The notes under the pieces are model-generated. The model was given only the letters and a program-made list of their open reading frames with translations, ran no database searches and was not told the DNA's origin. The translations under genes were made by a program, and so were the position numbers. A stretch of DNA of 64,000 bases. Origin: Pisaster brevispinus (lineage: Eukaryota > Echinodermata > Asteroidea > Forcipulatida > Asteriidae). Numbering within the stretch: position 1 is the stretch's first letter; the number at the start of each line of letters is the position of its first letter. This document shows positions 20,849-31,702 of the stretch, one piece after another. The stretch lies in the NCBI GenBank assembly GCA_023634235.1, contig JAMKCF010000011.1, forward strand, positions 19,020,027 to 19,084,026, written 5' to 3'.

Positions 20849-22564
20849 GTTGACAAACCAGAAATATAAAGTGTCTGATAATTTGTGCACATGCTGTTTT
20901 TCCCTATTTCTGTTGTCAGTCTACGCAATAGAAATAAAGTCAAATAAATACTTATTTGTTATGGACTACTTCTCCGTCATAACCATGGATTGTTGAGCTT
21001 AAAAACGAAACTGTCAATGGATATTGGAAGAAATAGGTCAAGGTGTCGAAGTATCATTACACTTTAAAATAGACCAGACGGAAATATTCACACTGACCAT
21101 CCTTTGTCCTCACTACTTTACTCTGATTGGTTCTTAGCCATCCCATTGTTTGTAAATTTATAACTTTGATTAGCTATATTTTCCCGCTTTTTTTCTGGAT
21201 ACTCTCCCTTAATCCTTTGCTCCTCTTGTTGCTATCAATGGATATGTTTGTGTATTATCACACTTTAAAATAGACCAGACAAACTGTTTTTGTTATATAC
21301 ACATATATTTATTCGAGTGTAATGACATCCACACTTGTGTAATGGGATGAAATTGTAGGTCCCTTTTTTTAAAACTCCTAGTTTACCCATGTCCAGCTCG
21401 GACTGGGGCAAGTCTAGGGGTAGGTGGTTGCCTGGCGGTGTGTAGTGTGTGGGTGATTGGTAGCAGCCTAATGCAACCAATCACGGCGCATTGAGGAAGA
21501 GATGTCCAGAGGTCAGTGACCATACCTAAAAGAAAGTGTTTTGGCCACTTGGCTGCTGGACTCCGACAGAGGAAAATTGTAAGATGTAACCCTCCAAGTT
21601 TCTTCGGTTTATGCACTTTGCCTCTGTCGGGATATCTGCGTTGGATTGCGCCAGCCCAGCTTTACATCACATTTATTTATATGTTCATCCCCTGTCCTGC
21701 TCTAGGCCAGTTCCTATCCAAGAGAGCCAGCAGGACAGCGTGACTTCAAGTCATCACTTGTGTTCTTCATCATTTTAAACTGGTTGTACCGAAAACAGTA
21801 ACCCTGTCCCCTGATCAAGGACAAGGAACTGTTTCCACATCACTTCAAATCCCCTGTCTTCTTCAACGCCCCCCCCCCCAATTGTCTTCAAGTTTAACGT
21901 TCGTCATCCTATCACAGTTCATCATTAAATTCCTGGAGTTCGTTTACGCGCATTCACCGTCACGTCCACCCACGTTATACAGATAGGTCATTAAATCATT
22001 AAAAAAAAAAACTATTTACATTACATTTGAGTTTACTTTTAAGGTTTTCTATTTGTCGAGACCCGCCGGGTTTTCAATTTTCTTAATTTTCCTTTTATTT
22101 AGGATTTCACTACAATCTCGGTTAATGTTTTAATACAGCGTTTAAATCGCCTCTCCCTCTAGGTAATCGGGAAAATAATAAATCTTTACTTTTTTTTACA
22201 AAACAATTCAGCATGTCCCCTGTAAATTGTTTTATGATGTCGCAGTACAGAGTAGGTAAACCGCACTCGAACCTGTTACACATGCTAAGTTTGTCTCTTA
22301 ATTATTTTTTAATGACTTGTTTTTAGGTATAACAGTGGTTTATCTAACAGTCTAAAGCCCCTTTCACACACTACACTTGAACCCAGAGAATCTCGGTGTT
22401 AAGGAACAGTTAAACACGGAGAGTCTCCGGGGTAAAGTGGAGCAATTCACACTACACTTTTCAGGGCAAAAACTCTCCGGATTGACGAACCCAAAACTTG
22501 CCCAATCTGTGTAAAACTGAGGGAATGTTTGACGTTGTGACGTCGAGTCCATTCGAAGTTGGGT

Positions 22565-23695
22565 CTATTTTGAGCTCATCTTTCGAAGACAGCTAGACGG
22601 CTCCGGAATCATGCGGTACCGACACCGGAGCATGTGACGGAACACCTCCTTGAAGTGCGGGTGTTTCACCCCGTAGATGACGGGGTTGATGGCGCTGTTG
22701 AAGACCACGAACGTTGCTGTCAACGGGATGACCGGATCGCTGGGCGGTATCATCAGAGCGACGGCGAAGGGGGCGAGACACACGATGAAGGCGCACATCA
22801 CGTAGAAGAGATTCTTGGTGATCTCCACCTGCCTCTTGCTGATGTTTACGGTCGATCTCATTCGCAGTTGCTTGGTGTTGCTGGTCGACGCGGTGGAGGA
22901 ATCCGGCAACTCAATCTCCTTCTCCAACATCTTGTTCATGTGGCCGGTGATATGACGGTAGATCTTGTAGTAGCAGACGAACAAAATGATGAGTGGGATG
23001 GGATAGAAAAGCACCGATCCCAGCAGACTGAAGAGATCGCTTGATTCAGCCGAGGTGTCTTGAGTACACATCTTGTACTTGTCTGAGTAACCCCATTTGC
23101 CGATCCCAAAGAGTGGAAAAGAACTGACCAATGCTGGATACAACCACGTCAATACCATCATGGCTGCTATCTTCTTAGGTGTGTAGATGGACTGGTAAGT
23201 GAAAATGGGTTTGGTGATGAGGACGTAGCGGTTAATGGCAATGGTAGGGAGAGTCATGACGCTGCATCCAAGGCTGACGTAGTATACAGCAGCGGACACG
23301 GAGCATACCAACCCAGGCAACGGCCAGCCGTTCATGCTGAACAAAGCCACCGCAGCAAAAGGTGACGTGAGGCACGACATCAGGTCGGCCGTGGCGAGGT
23401 TGACGACGAAGGCGTTGGTGCGGGTCTGGAGCTTCTTAGATAAGACAACGGCCAGAATCACCATGGTGTTCCCCACGAGACCCAAGACAGCCACAAGGCA
23501 GAAGACGCTGCCCAGAACAACTCTCTGGGTTCCATCTTCAAAACGAAAGTTTCTGCCGTCTCCTCCGGTGGTTGCAATGTGAACCGTTGTCATGTCTGAT
23601 TCGGTTGGATCCTGAAGTCCACTGGGTGTCGTGAAGAAGACATTCATCTCCGTAGAGTTGGGAACGGTTTCAGCTGATACCATAGAGGCCTCCAT
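22565..23695 (-). CDS. GPCR-4: class A receptor in duplication unit A
   Basis: This is a single-exon receptor of 376 aa starting MEASMVSAET, colinear without gaps with GPCR-6 and GPCR-7. The N-terminus has a sequon at N13 and the motif GDGRNFRFEDGTQR (45-58). TM1 spans about 59-86 and TM2 about 96-120 (LATAD). TM3 contains Cys131 and NRY (155-157). ECL2 has Cys210, TM5 YPIP (231-234), TM6 CLAP (306-309) and TM7 NPVIY (337-341). The tail is RYRMIPEPSSCLRKMSSK. Compared with GPCR-7 about 21 residues differ. Two changes are unusual: Pro150 inside TM3, five residues before the NRY, and Leu325 in place of the Trp that all eight paralogues keep at the start of TM7. These could alter ligand binding or folding. 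The frame itself is intact. Confidence 0.95.
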   Translation of the reverse strand: MEASMVSAETVPNSTEMNVFFTTPSGLQDPTESDMTTVHIATTGGDGRNFRFEDGTQRVVLGSVFCLVAVLGLVGNTMVILAVVLSKKLQTRTNAFVVNLATADLMSCLTSPFAAVALFSMNGWPLPGLVCSVSAAVYYVSLGCSVMTLPTIAINRYVLITKPIFTYQSIYTPKKIAAMMVLTWLYPALVSSFPLFGIGKWGYSDKYKMCTQDTSAESSDLFSLLGSVLFYPIPLIILFVCYYKIYRHITGHMNKMLEKEIELPDSSTASTSNTKQLRMRSTVNISKRQVEITKNLFYVMCAFIVCLAPFAVALMIPPSDPVIPLTATFVVFNSAINPVIYGVKHPHFKEVFRHMLRCRYRMIPEPSSCLRKMSSK

Positions 23696-23935
23696 GATGT
23701 CTCACAAAATGAACGGGATGGTTGGTTTGGATGCGATTTATCAACGGTAAATCTGAACCGTAGAGAGGCAATCACCTGTTGATTATAGAACATGTAATCG
23801 TCTGGTATTATTCAAAAATACTTAATAACTCTCATTGACAAGTTTATAGGGAGACCGCCATCAGTTTCCCTTGTGTTTTAGTACTTGGTATTTGAAATAA
23901 AAAGCCGCACCACTTTAGGCGATCCCCCTATACAT

Positions 23936-23993
23936 TAGGGCCGGAGTGCCGGCACGTTATTCCAGAGGTCGTGGGTTCAAGCCCCGATCTGGT
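23936..23993 (+). repeat. tRNA-like relic (unit A)
   Basis: The sequence gccggcacgttattccagag is followed by gtcgtgggttcaagccccga, which resembles the anticodon arm, variable loop and T arm (B box ggttcaagccc) of a tRNA. The acceptor and D arms are missing, so it is a relic or SINE head. Copies occur at 33201 and 37031 in units B and C. Confidence 0.5.
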
Positions 23994-25671
23994 AAATTTG
24001 TCCCCGTTCAACCCAAAATTATAAAAAGTATGACTTCAGATAAAAATAGTAACATTGTAAATCCTGAATGACAGAAAACACTACTAACAAGTGTCACTGT
24101 GTGTCTGCCACATTACGATCGCCCATTTCTTTGACCACCTACAGAACTATTTCTAATTAGAAATACTCCACTGAACCCGTCTGTATACGAAAAACAGATG
24201 AAACGAAGTTCTAACTTACCAACAGTAGAAAGTCCCCCTCATGAGTTGGCCGTGTCTTTAAGGTTGCTGCTTGGTCTAAACCGAGGTCTACTTCCACCAG
24301 TCTGGGTTAGACGCAATTCGAACAAGTGCATTTTTGATTTCCGCTTACAGCTGGAATGATTGTCCTTTCTAAACGTCAATAGACAGTCTGTTATTAATAT
24401 CCGTCCGGATGTTGCAATAGAACTCTACCAGTTCCCACTTCGAATCGTTAGCAATTGGTCACCCTACTGAGGAGCTAACTCATTGCCAAGAACGCGGGTG
24501 TTTTCCTGCACCGAACCTGGATAGTATTACTAAAGAGCACAGGGCCCCAGACTGATGTGCATATTATTATGTATTCCTGAAATTATTTATGTATAAGTGG
24601 ACACGAATTGAACGCTGTATATCATGGAATCATTAACCGCAGCCCTTCAACTTTTGTTCGTAGTAAAGTGTGTACGTCTATCACACGATGTATAATGTAC
24701 ATTCCTCAAATTCTTTGATAGAAAAGTTAAAAAGGCATTGGTGCGAACTCAATCCTCGAAAATTTGAGTAACCCAAGAGGCTATCGCATGTCACACCAAC
24801 AGTAGAGCCAGTGACCTGTTAATCTGGGGGGGGGGGGGTTGGTGGGTAAAGCTTAAATTGAAGGGGATCAAAATGTAATTCGGTACTGCTGGAAAAGTAT
24901 TGACAATGACTGACCTTTCTCTATGGACAGACCTACACACGGACGATTATTCTTGAGCTGGGTTAAACATAAACATCACTATCAATTCAATTCAGATTCA
25001 CATTTATTTCCATGCTTCGATGAAAAATAACGACAAGTACATGTAACTATGGAGTAAAGCAAAAGTAACATTAAGTAGCAGTAAGCAGGATGAATAAGAA
25101 CTGCATTTTATTATTCTTACTGAAGTATCAAGAAGTTATTATTGCTTTAATACATATTGCTAGATTAAGCTCAATTTTTCTTCTTCTAAGGCCCAGCGCC
25201 ATTTTGTACAGGCAATATACTGTGCAATGCCGTATCCCAGTTAGCGGCTACGGCTGTTGCTAAGAGTAGTGCTGAGGACGTCCTAATATACTTCAACGCA
25301 TGAAGACGCGGCGATCTAGCGGTAGCTGTAGCCGCCAATTCAGACACGATCTAAGTCTCGCGCGTATTTATGAAATTAAATCTTCCTTTTTTAATTCTAA
25401 CTGTTTACAATTCTTGAAAATAAAAACACCCATCATAGCAATTTGGTATAAGTACAGTTTCAATTTGTATATAAACGAAATAATTTGTTGAAATTAACTT
25501 TGAAACAAAATTAAAACATGGACGAGGATGCTTTTTTTTTTTTTAATCCCATTTGTGAATCACTTCCGAATTTGTGCAACTACAATTTGTGCGGATTGTT
25601 TTGTTGACTTGTTAAAATTTATTTTCCTTCTATATATTTCATGGCTAAGTTTAATTTTTTTAACATTATGA

Positions 25672-25740
25672 TAATAATAATAACCAGTTCTTATATAGCG
25701 CATTTCACAATAACGTCTCAATGCGCTTTACATGATATAA
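25672..25740 (-). mobile_element. SINE 3' tail fragment
   Basis: Read on the minus strand it gives gcgcattgagacgtt, then gcgctatataagaac and a (TTA)n-like end. This is the same layout as the tail of the complete SINE at 48676-49085. The tRNA head is absent, as is common for 5'-truncated copies. Confidence 0.6.
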
Positions 25741-26059
25741 TTTGTAGATTTGAAGAAACAGAATCGCCAACACGTTAACACTCAATATGGATAGGACAAA
25801 CTTAGTCCTGAAAGCTCGAATATGCCCGAGACTTCAGTCTTATCGGACGAAAATTTAATTTAATTTTAAAGATTACAAACAATACTTGCTATGTACAAGC
25901 ATGACGCAACTGATTTTTGCTGCCGGTTTTCTGTGAAACGTTGGTGCCTCATCATTCAACAATCATAGAGAGGCCTAAGGAGTCACTTCAGTTTGTAACA
26001 ATGTGCATAGTCAGTGACAAGCTTCTCTTACACGCCGTGACGAACTCTGTGTTTTACCG

Positions 26060-26130
26060 CACCGTAAGTGACGAAATACCTCCCTGAAATTACTGGCACC
26101 GTAACCAGTGACGGAACACCTCCTTGAAGT
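26060..26130 (-). repeat. local tandem duplication at the 3' end of GPCR-5
   Basis: Two imperfect copies, 26060-26090 and 26097-26130, share the order caccgtaa, gtgacg, aacacctcc (or aatacctcc), ttgaagt (or ctgaaat). The right-hand copy is the coding sequence for VFRHWLR. The left-hand copy has replaced the sequence that encodes the tail in the other genes. Confidence 0.6.
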
Positions 26131-27130
26131 GCGGGTGTTTCACCCCGTAGATGACGGGGTTGACGGCGCTGTTGAAGACGACGACCGTTGAGGTCCACGG
26201 GATGACCGGATCGCTGGGCGGTATCATCAGAGCGACGGCGAAGGGGGCGAGACACAGGACGAAGGCGCACATCACGTAGAAGAGATTCTTGGTGATCTTA
26301 ACTTGCCTCTTGCTGATGTTAAAATTACTGCTGCCGCTTGAGGACACGGACGCTACTCTCAGCATGATCTTTGTGTGGTCGGTGGTGAAGCGGTAGATCT
26401 TGTAGTAGCACACGAACATGATGGTGAGTGGGATGGGGTAGATGAGCACCGATCCAAGCAGACTGAAGAGGTCACTCGATTCAGCCGAGGTGTCTTGAGT
26501 ACAGATCTTGTACTTGTCTGAGTAACCCCATTTACCGATCCCAAAGAAAGGGAGACTGAAGACTATTATGGGATAGAGCCACGTGCAAACCAACATGGCT
26601 GCTATCTTCTTAGGTGTGTAGATCGAATAGTATGTTGTTGATGGCTTAGTGATGACAACATACCTGTTGATAGATATAGCAGCCAAGTTCATCACGCTAC
26701 AAGACAGACAAGTGAAGTACACTGCCCCTACAAGAGTGCATACAAAGTCCGGCAACGGCCATCCACCTTTGCTGAACAGCGACACTGCGTTAAACAACGC
26801 AGCGCAGCAGGTAATAATGTCCGCCACCGCCAAGTTGACGACGAAGGCGTTGGTGCGGGTCTGGAGCTTCTTGGATAAGACGACGGCCAGAATCACCAAG
26901 ACGTTCCCCACGAAGCCAACAGCAGACACCAGGCAGTAGATGCTACCAACGACGACCCTCTGCGTGTAATCGTCAAAGCGAAAGTTTCTGCCATCGCCTG
27001 CGGGTGTCGAGCCCAAGTTTTCCTCCACTGGCAAGCTCGTGTCGGGAGCCTTGGTATCGATTTCTTCCCCCATCGCAAATGTAGAGAGAATAAGTGTGAC
27101 CGTGGTAAATACTGCCCTCTCCGTCGTCAT
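26090..27130 (-). CDS. GPCR-5: class A receptor lacking the conserved C-tail
   Basis: Starting at the Met at 27128-27130 gives 346 aa. The in-frame ATG at 27232 would add 34 residues, but the chosen start puts 44 residues before GDGRNF, exactly as in GPCR-4, -6 and -7, and lies just after an acceptor-like gatcctag. The N-terminus contains a hydrophobic stretch (AVFTTVTLILSTFA) that could act as a signal peptide, unlike its paralogues. The core has FRFDDYTQR, LAVAD, NRY, ECL2 Cys, CLAP and NPVIY. The third intracellular loop is shorter by about 15 residues. The C-end reads HWLRCQ and stops: Met is replaced by Trp and the RYHMIPEPS tail is gone, apparently through a local duplication (see findings). 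The closest paralogue is GPCR-1. Function is presumed membrane signalling with an unknown ligand. Confidence 0.93.
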   Translation of the reverse strand: MTTERAVFTTVTLILSTFAMGEEIDTKAPDTSLPVEENLGSTPAGDGRNFRFDDYTQRVVVGSIYCLVSAVGFVGNVLVILAVVLSKKLQTRTNAFVVNLAVADIITCCAALFNAVSLFSKGGWPLPDFVCTLVGAVYFTCLSCSVMNLAAISINRYVVITKPSTTYYSIYTPKKIAAMLVCTWLYPIIVFSLPFFGIGKWGYSDKYKICTQDTSAESSDLFSLLGSVLIYPIPLTIMFVCYYKIYRFTTDHTKIMLRVASVSSSGSSNFNISKRQVKITKNLFYVMCAFVLCLAPFAVALMIPPSDPVIPWTSTVVVFNSAVNPVIYGVKHPHFKEVFRHWLRCQ

Positions 27131-27934
27131 TGCGCTAGGATCAGAAGACTTGGTGGTATGAATTTGAGCGTTGAGTTTGACTGTGCTTTGCGCAGTCCCG
27201 AACACTGTGTTTCTGTTAGAATATTGAAACAAATATACATTTTAAAGCTGAGACTAACCTGGATACTATTTTGAAATCTTTTGTTTTTCAACAACTGTGA
27301 AAATTTAGTGACGTTGCCGATTGTAATCATGCCAAACTTCCCGCAATTGTAAATTCCTGTTAATTCCCAACCAGTAAAAAAACTGGGCAACATTATGTGA
27401 CGCCCGCGCCAAAATCGGTCACTTCTCATGATTTTTTGCAACTGGCCTTCAAAATGAAGACAGCCGCAACATCAGCCATGCCATCAATATGATGCGATAT
27501 CTTCATCATTCTATATGTTGAGAAATGCCTATAGGACCTAAGTGTTATTGTAAAAGCTGAGCAAATAAACCGATTTTTATTTTGTGAAGAAAGTGTCTGC
27601 TTTTGGCATAGACTAACTCGTCAGTTCATGGTTATTTAAACAATACTACAGAGCAAGCAGTGTCGACACTTGTTTAACTCTCTCAGCTTAAACCTTCACA
27701 GACATGACCAATTACTGCACCGGGGATACAGCACCTGGGAATATCTTTTTCTTAACGCGGGGCTCCAAGGTCAAATGAAGTTTTGTGACGCACTCATTTT
27801 TTTTTTCAACAAACAGAGTCCTCGTGAAAATGGGGGAAATGTACAAGTCTCTATAACATCTCGTTAAATGGTGTCAACATCTATTTTAGTTGATACTCTT
27901 TCAGAGCAAAATGTGAAACAAGATGTTACCGGAC

Positions 27935-28189
27935 GCGATATTTTTTTTCCCCGCTCAGTTGCGGCAGAACCAACAGAGGGCGCTGTTACCGAGGGATTTC
28001 AGCAACGCTAGTTAGTTGTTGTACAGTCAGTATAGCTAGGTATCGCAATGCGCTCGATGACAGGCATTATGCAGCTTTTATTATTCATAACCTATGACAT
28101 GCATTATTCATATCTCTTTCATGATGAAATCCCTCGGTAACAGCGCCCTCTGTTGGTTCTCTCGCAACTGAGCTGGAACAAAATATCGC
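27935..28189. mobile_element. Mutator-like MITE with perfect 9-bp target duplication
   Basis: The 255-bp element has inverted terminal repeats of about 60 bp, beginning gcgatatttt and including gagggcgctgttaccgaggg in the left arm and its exact complement in the right. The direct repeat ttaccggac flanks it at 27926-27934 and 28190-28198. A 9-bp duplication and long terminal repeats are hallmarks of Mutator-type (MULE) non-autonomous elements. No transposase is encoded. Confidence 0.85.
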
Positions 28190-29759
28190 TTACCGGACAA
28201 TCAAGAACAAATGGGTCTGTGCATATTTCAAAGAGGAATTTTGTTTGCGCTAGTCATTACGTAAATTTAAATGCCGTTTTGATTGATTATAATCACAACT
28301 CAGGAATGAGCTCAAGTTTCTCTTTACCAAAAATGTTAAGACAAATGTTAAAATGTGACGTCATGTTTCAAATCTGGAAGAGTATCAAATAAATTGCATC
28401 TTTACTCATTTTCATGAGGTCTCTACTATTAAAAGAAAAGATGAGTGCATAAAAAAGGACTCAGTTCGAGACATTGGAGCTCGTCTAAAAAACCTAGTCA
28501 CATTTTGACTGTACATGAAAGTCAGCAATCAAAGTCTGCCGAGTGGTTTTATCACTGGTTTAAATAACAAGCAAATGCAAATACTTACCAGTAGGGAGAA
28601 GTTGATGTCCAATAACGGAGATAAATGCTAGTCGTAGTTAAAAAAACCTTGCAAAGAGTGCTGGCTGTGTTGTCTGAACTAAGACACCGTCCAGCCTGTG
28701 TCATTTTATACCTGGATCTACCGCAAGACTGTTTTTCTTTGATTTCCGGAGAAAACAGGCCAAGTTTACGAAGAACACTTGCTATGAGTTCGCATGACTA
28801 CCCAAAACAATAGAACTATGGATATAAATACTTGCCCGATGTTTTCGATCAACATATATTGTTTTATGAGTTCGCCTAAAATAAAACAATGCACTTCGGT
28901 GTACAAATACGGGTCTTACTTTGAACACGGATGCTAAAAAATGAAAGTTTAGTTTGAGCTCACGTCATAGACAACAAGAGGACCAGGGTCCAACCTTTTA
29001 AAACAAAAAATAGCGGTCAATGACCTCGAGTTTACGATCTGTAACAATTAAAGTGACAGTTTATAAAGATTAAGTGCAACTTGTCGCGATGAAAATTTAG
29101 TTGAAGAGATTTGCCTGCGTTGTTTTTGGGGGGTCGGTCACTTTCATTATTGTCTTTAAACAGTCATTTTTGTTATTTGAAATTTCACTCAAGTACCGAT
29201 GTGAAGCGTTAATGAGTTACTTTGCATCATTGTTCCACAGCCTAAAAAGTTTTACTTTCTGACGTTGACAAATTCATTTAAACTACCACTTTAATGTTAA
29301 GGACATCCAAAGAAGGATTTAAAAATAAGCTCAATAGTTAAAGTAAACTGCAATCGGACACAACACAAAATGCATACAGAATACAAAACCATTAATTTCC
29401 TTGTTTGAATAATGTTTTATTATTATTTTTTAAAGGTCTATTTCCTTAAGCGGGATGACAGAAGTCTGTTGTCATTGACATTGGTATAATGTTGTCTGAC
29501 TTTTAATGTGCAGGGTTCATTTCCTCAAGCGAGATTAAATGAACACAACAATCAGAAACTTACGACGGGGAGGGGGGGGGGGGGAAGAGGGTTAACAAAC
29601 CAGAAATATTGTTGTTTTTTTCATTTTTGTTGTTGTCAGTCTACGCAATAGAAATGCAGTCAAATAAGTACTTGCATTTCTTCACGGACGTGATGTTTTC
29701 GTCACTCTGCCAACTGGATTCGGAAAGTCTGCAATTTTTAACAGAGCTGCTTAAAAAGG

Positions 29760-30115
29760 CAGTTTATACTTTTGGTAATTGTCAAAGACCAGTATCCTCA
29801 CTTGGTGTATCCCAACATTATACATGAAACAACAAACCTGTGAAAGTTTAAGCTCAATCGGTCATTGCAATCACCAGAAAAAAAGTGGGGAAAAACCTTC
29901 TGTGTTTTCACTGTTTTTAAACATCGAGTTTTTGACTCATGAGATCAAAACTAATTGTTTTACTCTTTTCTCAAAAACTATAGCATTTAAAGCAAAAATA
30001 TTTCAAGGGGAGTTTCCCATCATGACCATGTTTATACCATGTAAGTTATGTGTGAATCTCTGAACATTTGTATTTTTACTCTCACCAATGTTACAAACAC
30101 CCTTTAAGCACCAAC
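29760..30115. mobile_element. dispersed repeat, partial copy
   Basis: The sequence cttttggtaattgtcaaaga, cctcacttggtgtat and aacaaacctgtgaaa matches the left half of the element at 50494-50879. It lies inside the block that is specific to unit B. Confidence 0.6.
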
Positions 30116-30529
30116 GGTAACTGAGTAAACTAACAAAAATATGCTTACTAGATGCTAGAATAAGGTTACCAATACTGTAATACTTGCTAAAACTCTATAA
30201 TTTATATTATCACATAAACTTTAAGCCAGTGCTTTTAAAAACAAAACACTATGGTATTATCACGGCGCGCGCGCCCCCAGTGAAAAGTACTGTAATGTAC
30301 ATGTACATGCAGTTAGCCTATATAGCTCTATGAGTTAGCCGCAGCAGCTGGACACCTCATGAATATGCATAAGATCTATTTAGTAAACATGACTTCCACT
30401 GACCAATGGGGTCTTGTCTTCCGCGCGCATTATAGTAATGACCTCATGGCTTCAACACAGAACCGTCAAGGCGTTGATTCAGTTAGTACACGTACACACA
30501 TACACACACACACAACCTTACGGATCCGG

Positions 30530-30860
30530 TTTGTGGGGTACTGCTATTGTTGTTCTATTGTTCCCTTTTCTAAAGAATTCCCTTGTGGGGCCCTATTGTT
30601 CCTATTGAAATCGCCTTGTGGGGTCCATTGTTCCATTGTTAAAAGTACCCCGTAAGTTGGCATGTGTAAGGGCACACAAGTGTGTAAACACCTCCAATCG
30701 GGGACCTCCTATTGTCCCTCTTTTGTTTGGACTTTAACTTTTTGGCAACAGCTCCCATTGGTTTTGTACACAATTTCCAACTGGGGACCTTAACCCAACC
30801 GGGGACCCTATTGTCCTCTTTTGTTATAGGTCCCCGGTTTGAATGTCCCCTTTTCTGTTT
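30530..30860 (+). repeat. low-complexity repeat rich in ccctattgtcc and ggtcccc
   Basis: Short motifs such as ctattgttcc, ccattgttcc and ggggacc recur. Part of it (about 30530-30640) is present in inverted orientation at about 49995-50085, with shared agaattc and tgtggggccc. It is not coding. Confidence 0.6.
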
Positions 30861-30961
30861 TGTTCTCGGTCTCCATAAGGTAGTGAATATGAAGACACAC
30901 TGACTGCACAGTGTAGTGTGTACAGTACATACAGACACCCATCCCTTGCTCTATCATCATC

Positions 30962-31056
30962 CACACAGCTCGGGCAGGTTGCGCCGCGCAAAGAAAAGTA
31001 CACACAGCTCGGGCGGTACAGGTATAAGAGCGCCGCGCAAAGAAAAGTACTAATAA
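30962..31056 (+). repeat. two-copy tandem repeat with gcgccgcgcaaagaaaagta
   Basis: The 20-bp string occurs twice about 45 bp apart, with acacagctcgggc in front of each. It lies within the block specific to unit B. Confidence 0.65.
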
Positions 31057-31702
31057 ATGAAAACAAAATTGCAACGCCTTGATCAAGGCTAGTTTGTTAC
31101 CGACTACTTCTCCGTCATAACCATGGATTGTTGAGCTTAAAACGAAACAGTCAAGGGATATTGAAATAAATAGGTCAAGGTGTCGAAGTATCATTACACT
31201 TAAAAATAGACCAGACGGAAGTATTCACACTGACCATCCTTTGTCCTCACTACTTTACTCTGATTGGTTCTTAGCCACCCCTTTGTTTCTAAATTTATAA
31301 CTCTGATTGGCTATATTTTCCCGCTTTTTTCTGGATACTCTCCCTTAATCCTTTGCTCCTCTTGTTGTTTATCAATGGATATGTTTGTGTTTGTTCTTGT
31401 TTATGCCTCTGGCGAAGGTCCGGTTTGGATCGAAAGCTAAGGCCATCTCCCCTACTAATCTTATATATGTATATGAAAAATGTGTAATGACATCCACACA
31501 TGCTAAGTTTGTCACTTATTTTTTAATGACTTGTTTTTAGGTATAACAGTGGTTTATCTAACAGTCTAAAGCCCCTTCCACACTACACTTGAACCCAGAG
31601 AATCTCGGTGTTAATGCGGATTAACGAACCCAAAACTTGCTCAATCTGTGTAAAATTGAGGGGATGTTTGACATTGTGACGTCGAGTCCATTCGATTTTT
31701 CT

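Larger units (their letters stand above)
18463..22564. other. intergenic region between GPCR-3 and GPCR-4
   Basis: No gene was recognised. It holds a long minisatellite at 19.69-20.39 kb, the start of duplicated unit A at 20.39 kb, a poly-G/G-quadruplex tract at 20.81-20.85 kb, and about 0.95 kb (roughly 21.33-22.28 kb) present only in unit A. Open frames in the minisatellite encode period-driven peptides and are not genes. Confidence 0.55.
20393..25075. repeat. segmental duplication unit A (contains GPCR-4)
   Basis: Homology to units B and C begins at tcggtcactttcatc near 20393. It passes through the conserved poly-G tract, the tttctccgtcataaccatgg block, GPCR-4 and its upstream flank, and ends at taactatggagtaaagcaaa...acattaa near 25075. 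It differs from B and C by an extra 0.95 kb near 21.33-22.28 kb and by loss of the tRNA-like sequence upstream of the receptor. Confidence 0.85.
23696..26089. other. intergenic region between GPCR-4 and GPCR-5
   Basis: No gene was recognised. The first 1.38 kb is the upstream part of duplication unit A, including a tRNA-like relic at 23936 and a poly-G tract near 24828. A SINE tail lies at 25672. The remainder is AT-rich and anonymous. Confidence 0.5.
27131..31702. other. intergenic region between GPCR-5 and GPCR-6
   Basis: No gene was recognised. It contains a Mutator-like MITE at 27935, the left part of duplication unit B from 29131, and about 1.4 kb (29.66-31.10 kb) present only in unit B. 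That extra block carries a copy of the dispersed element seen at 50.5 kb, a low-complexity block of ccctattgtcc-type repeats and a short GC-rich tandem repeat. Confidence 0.5.
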
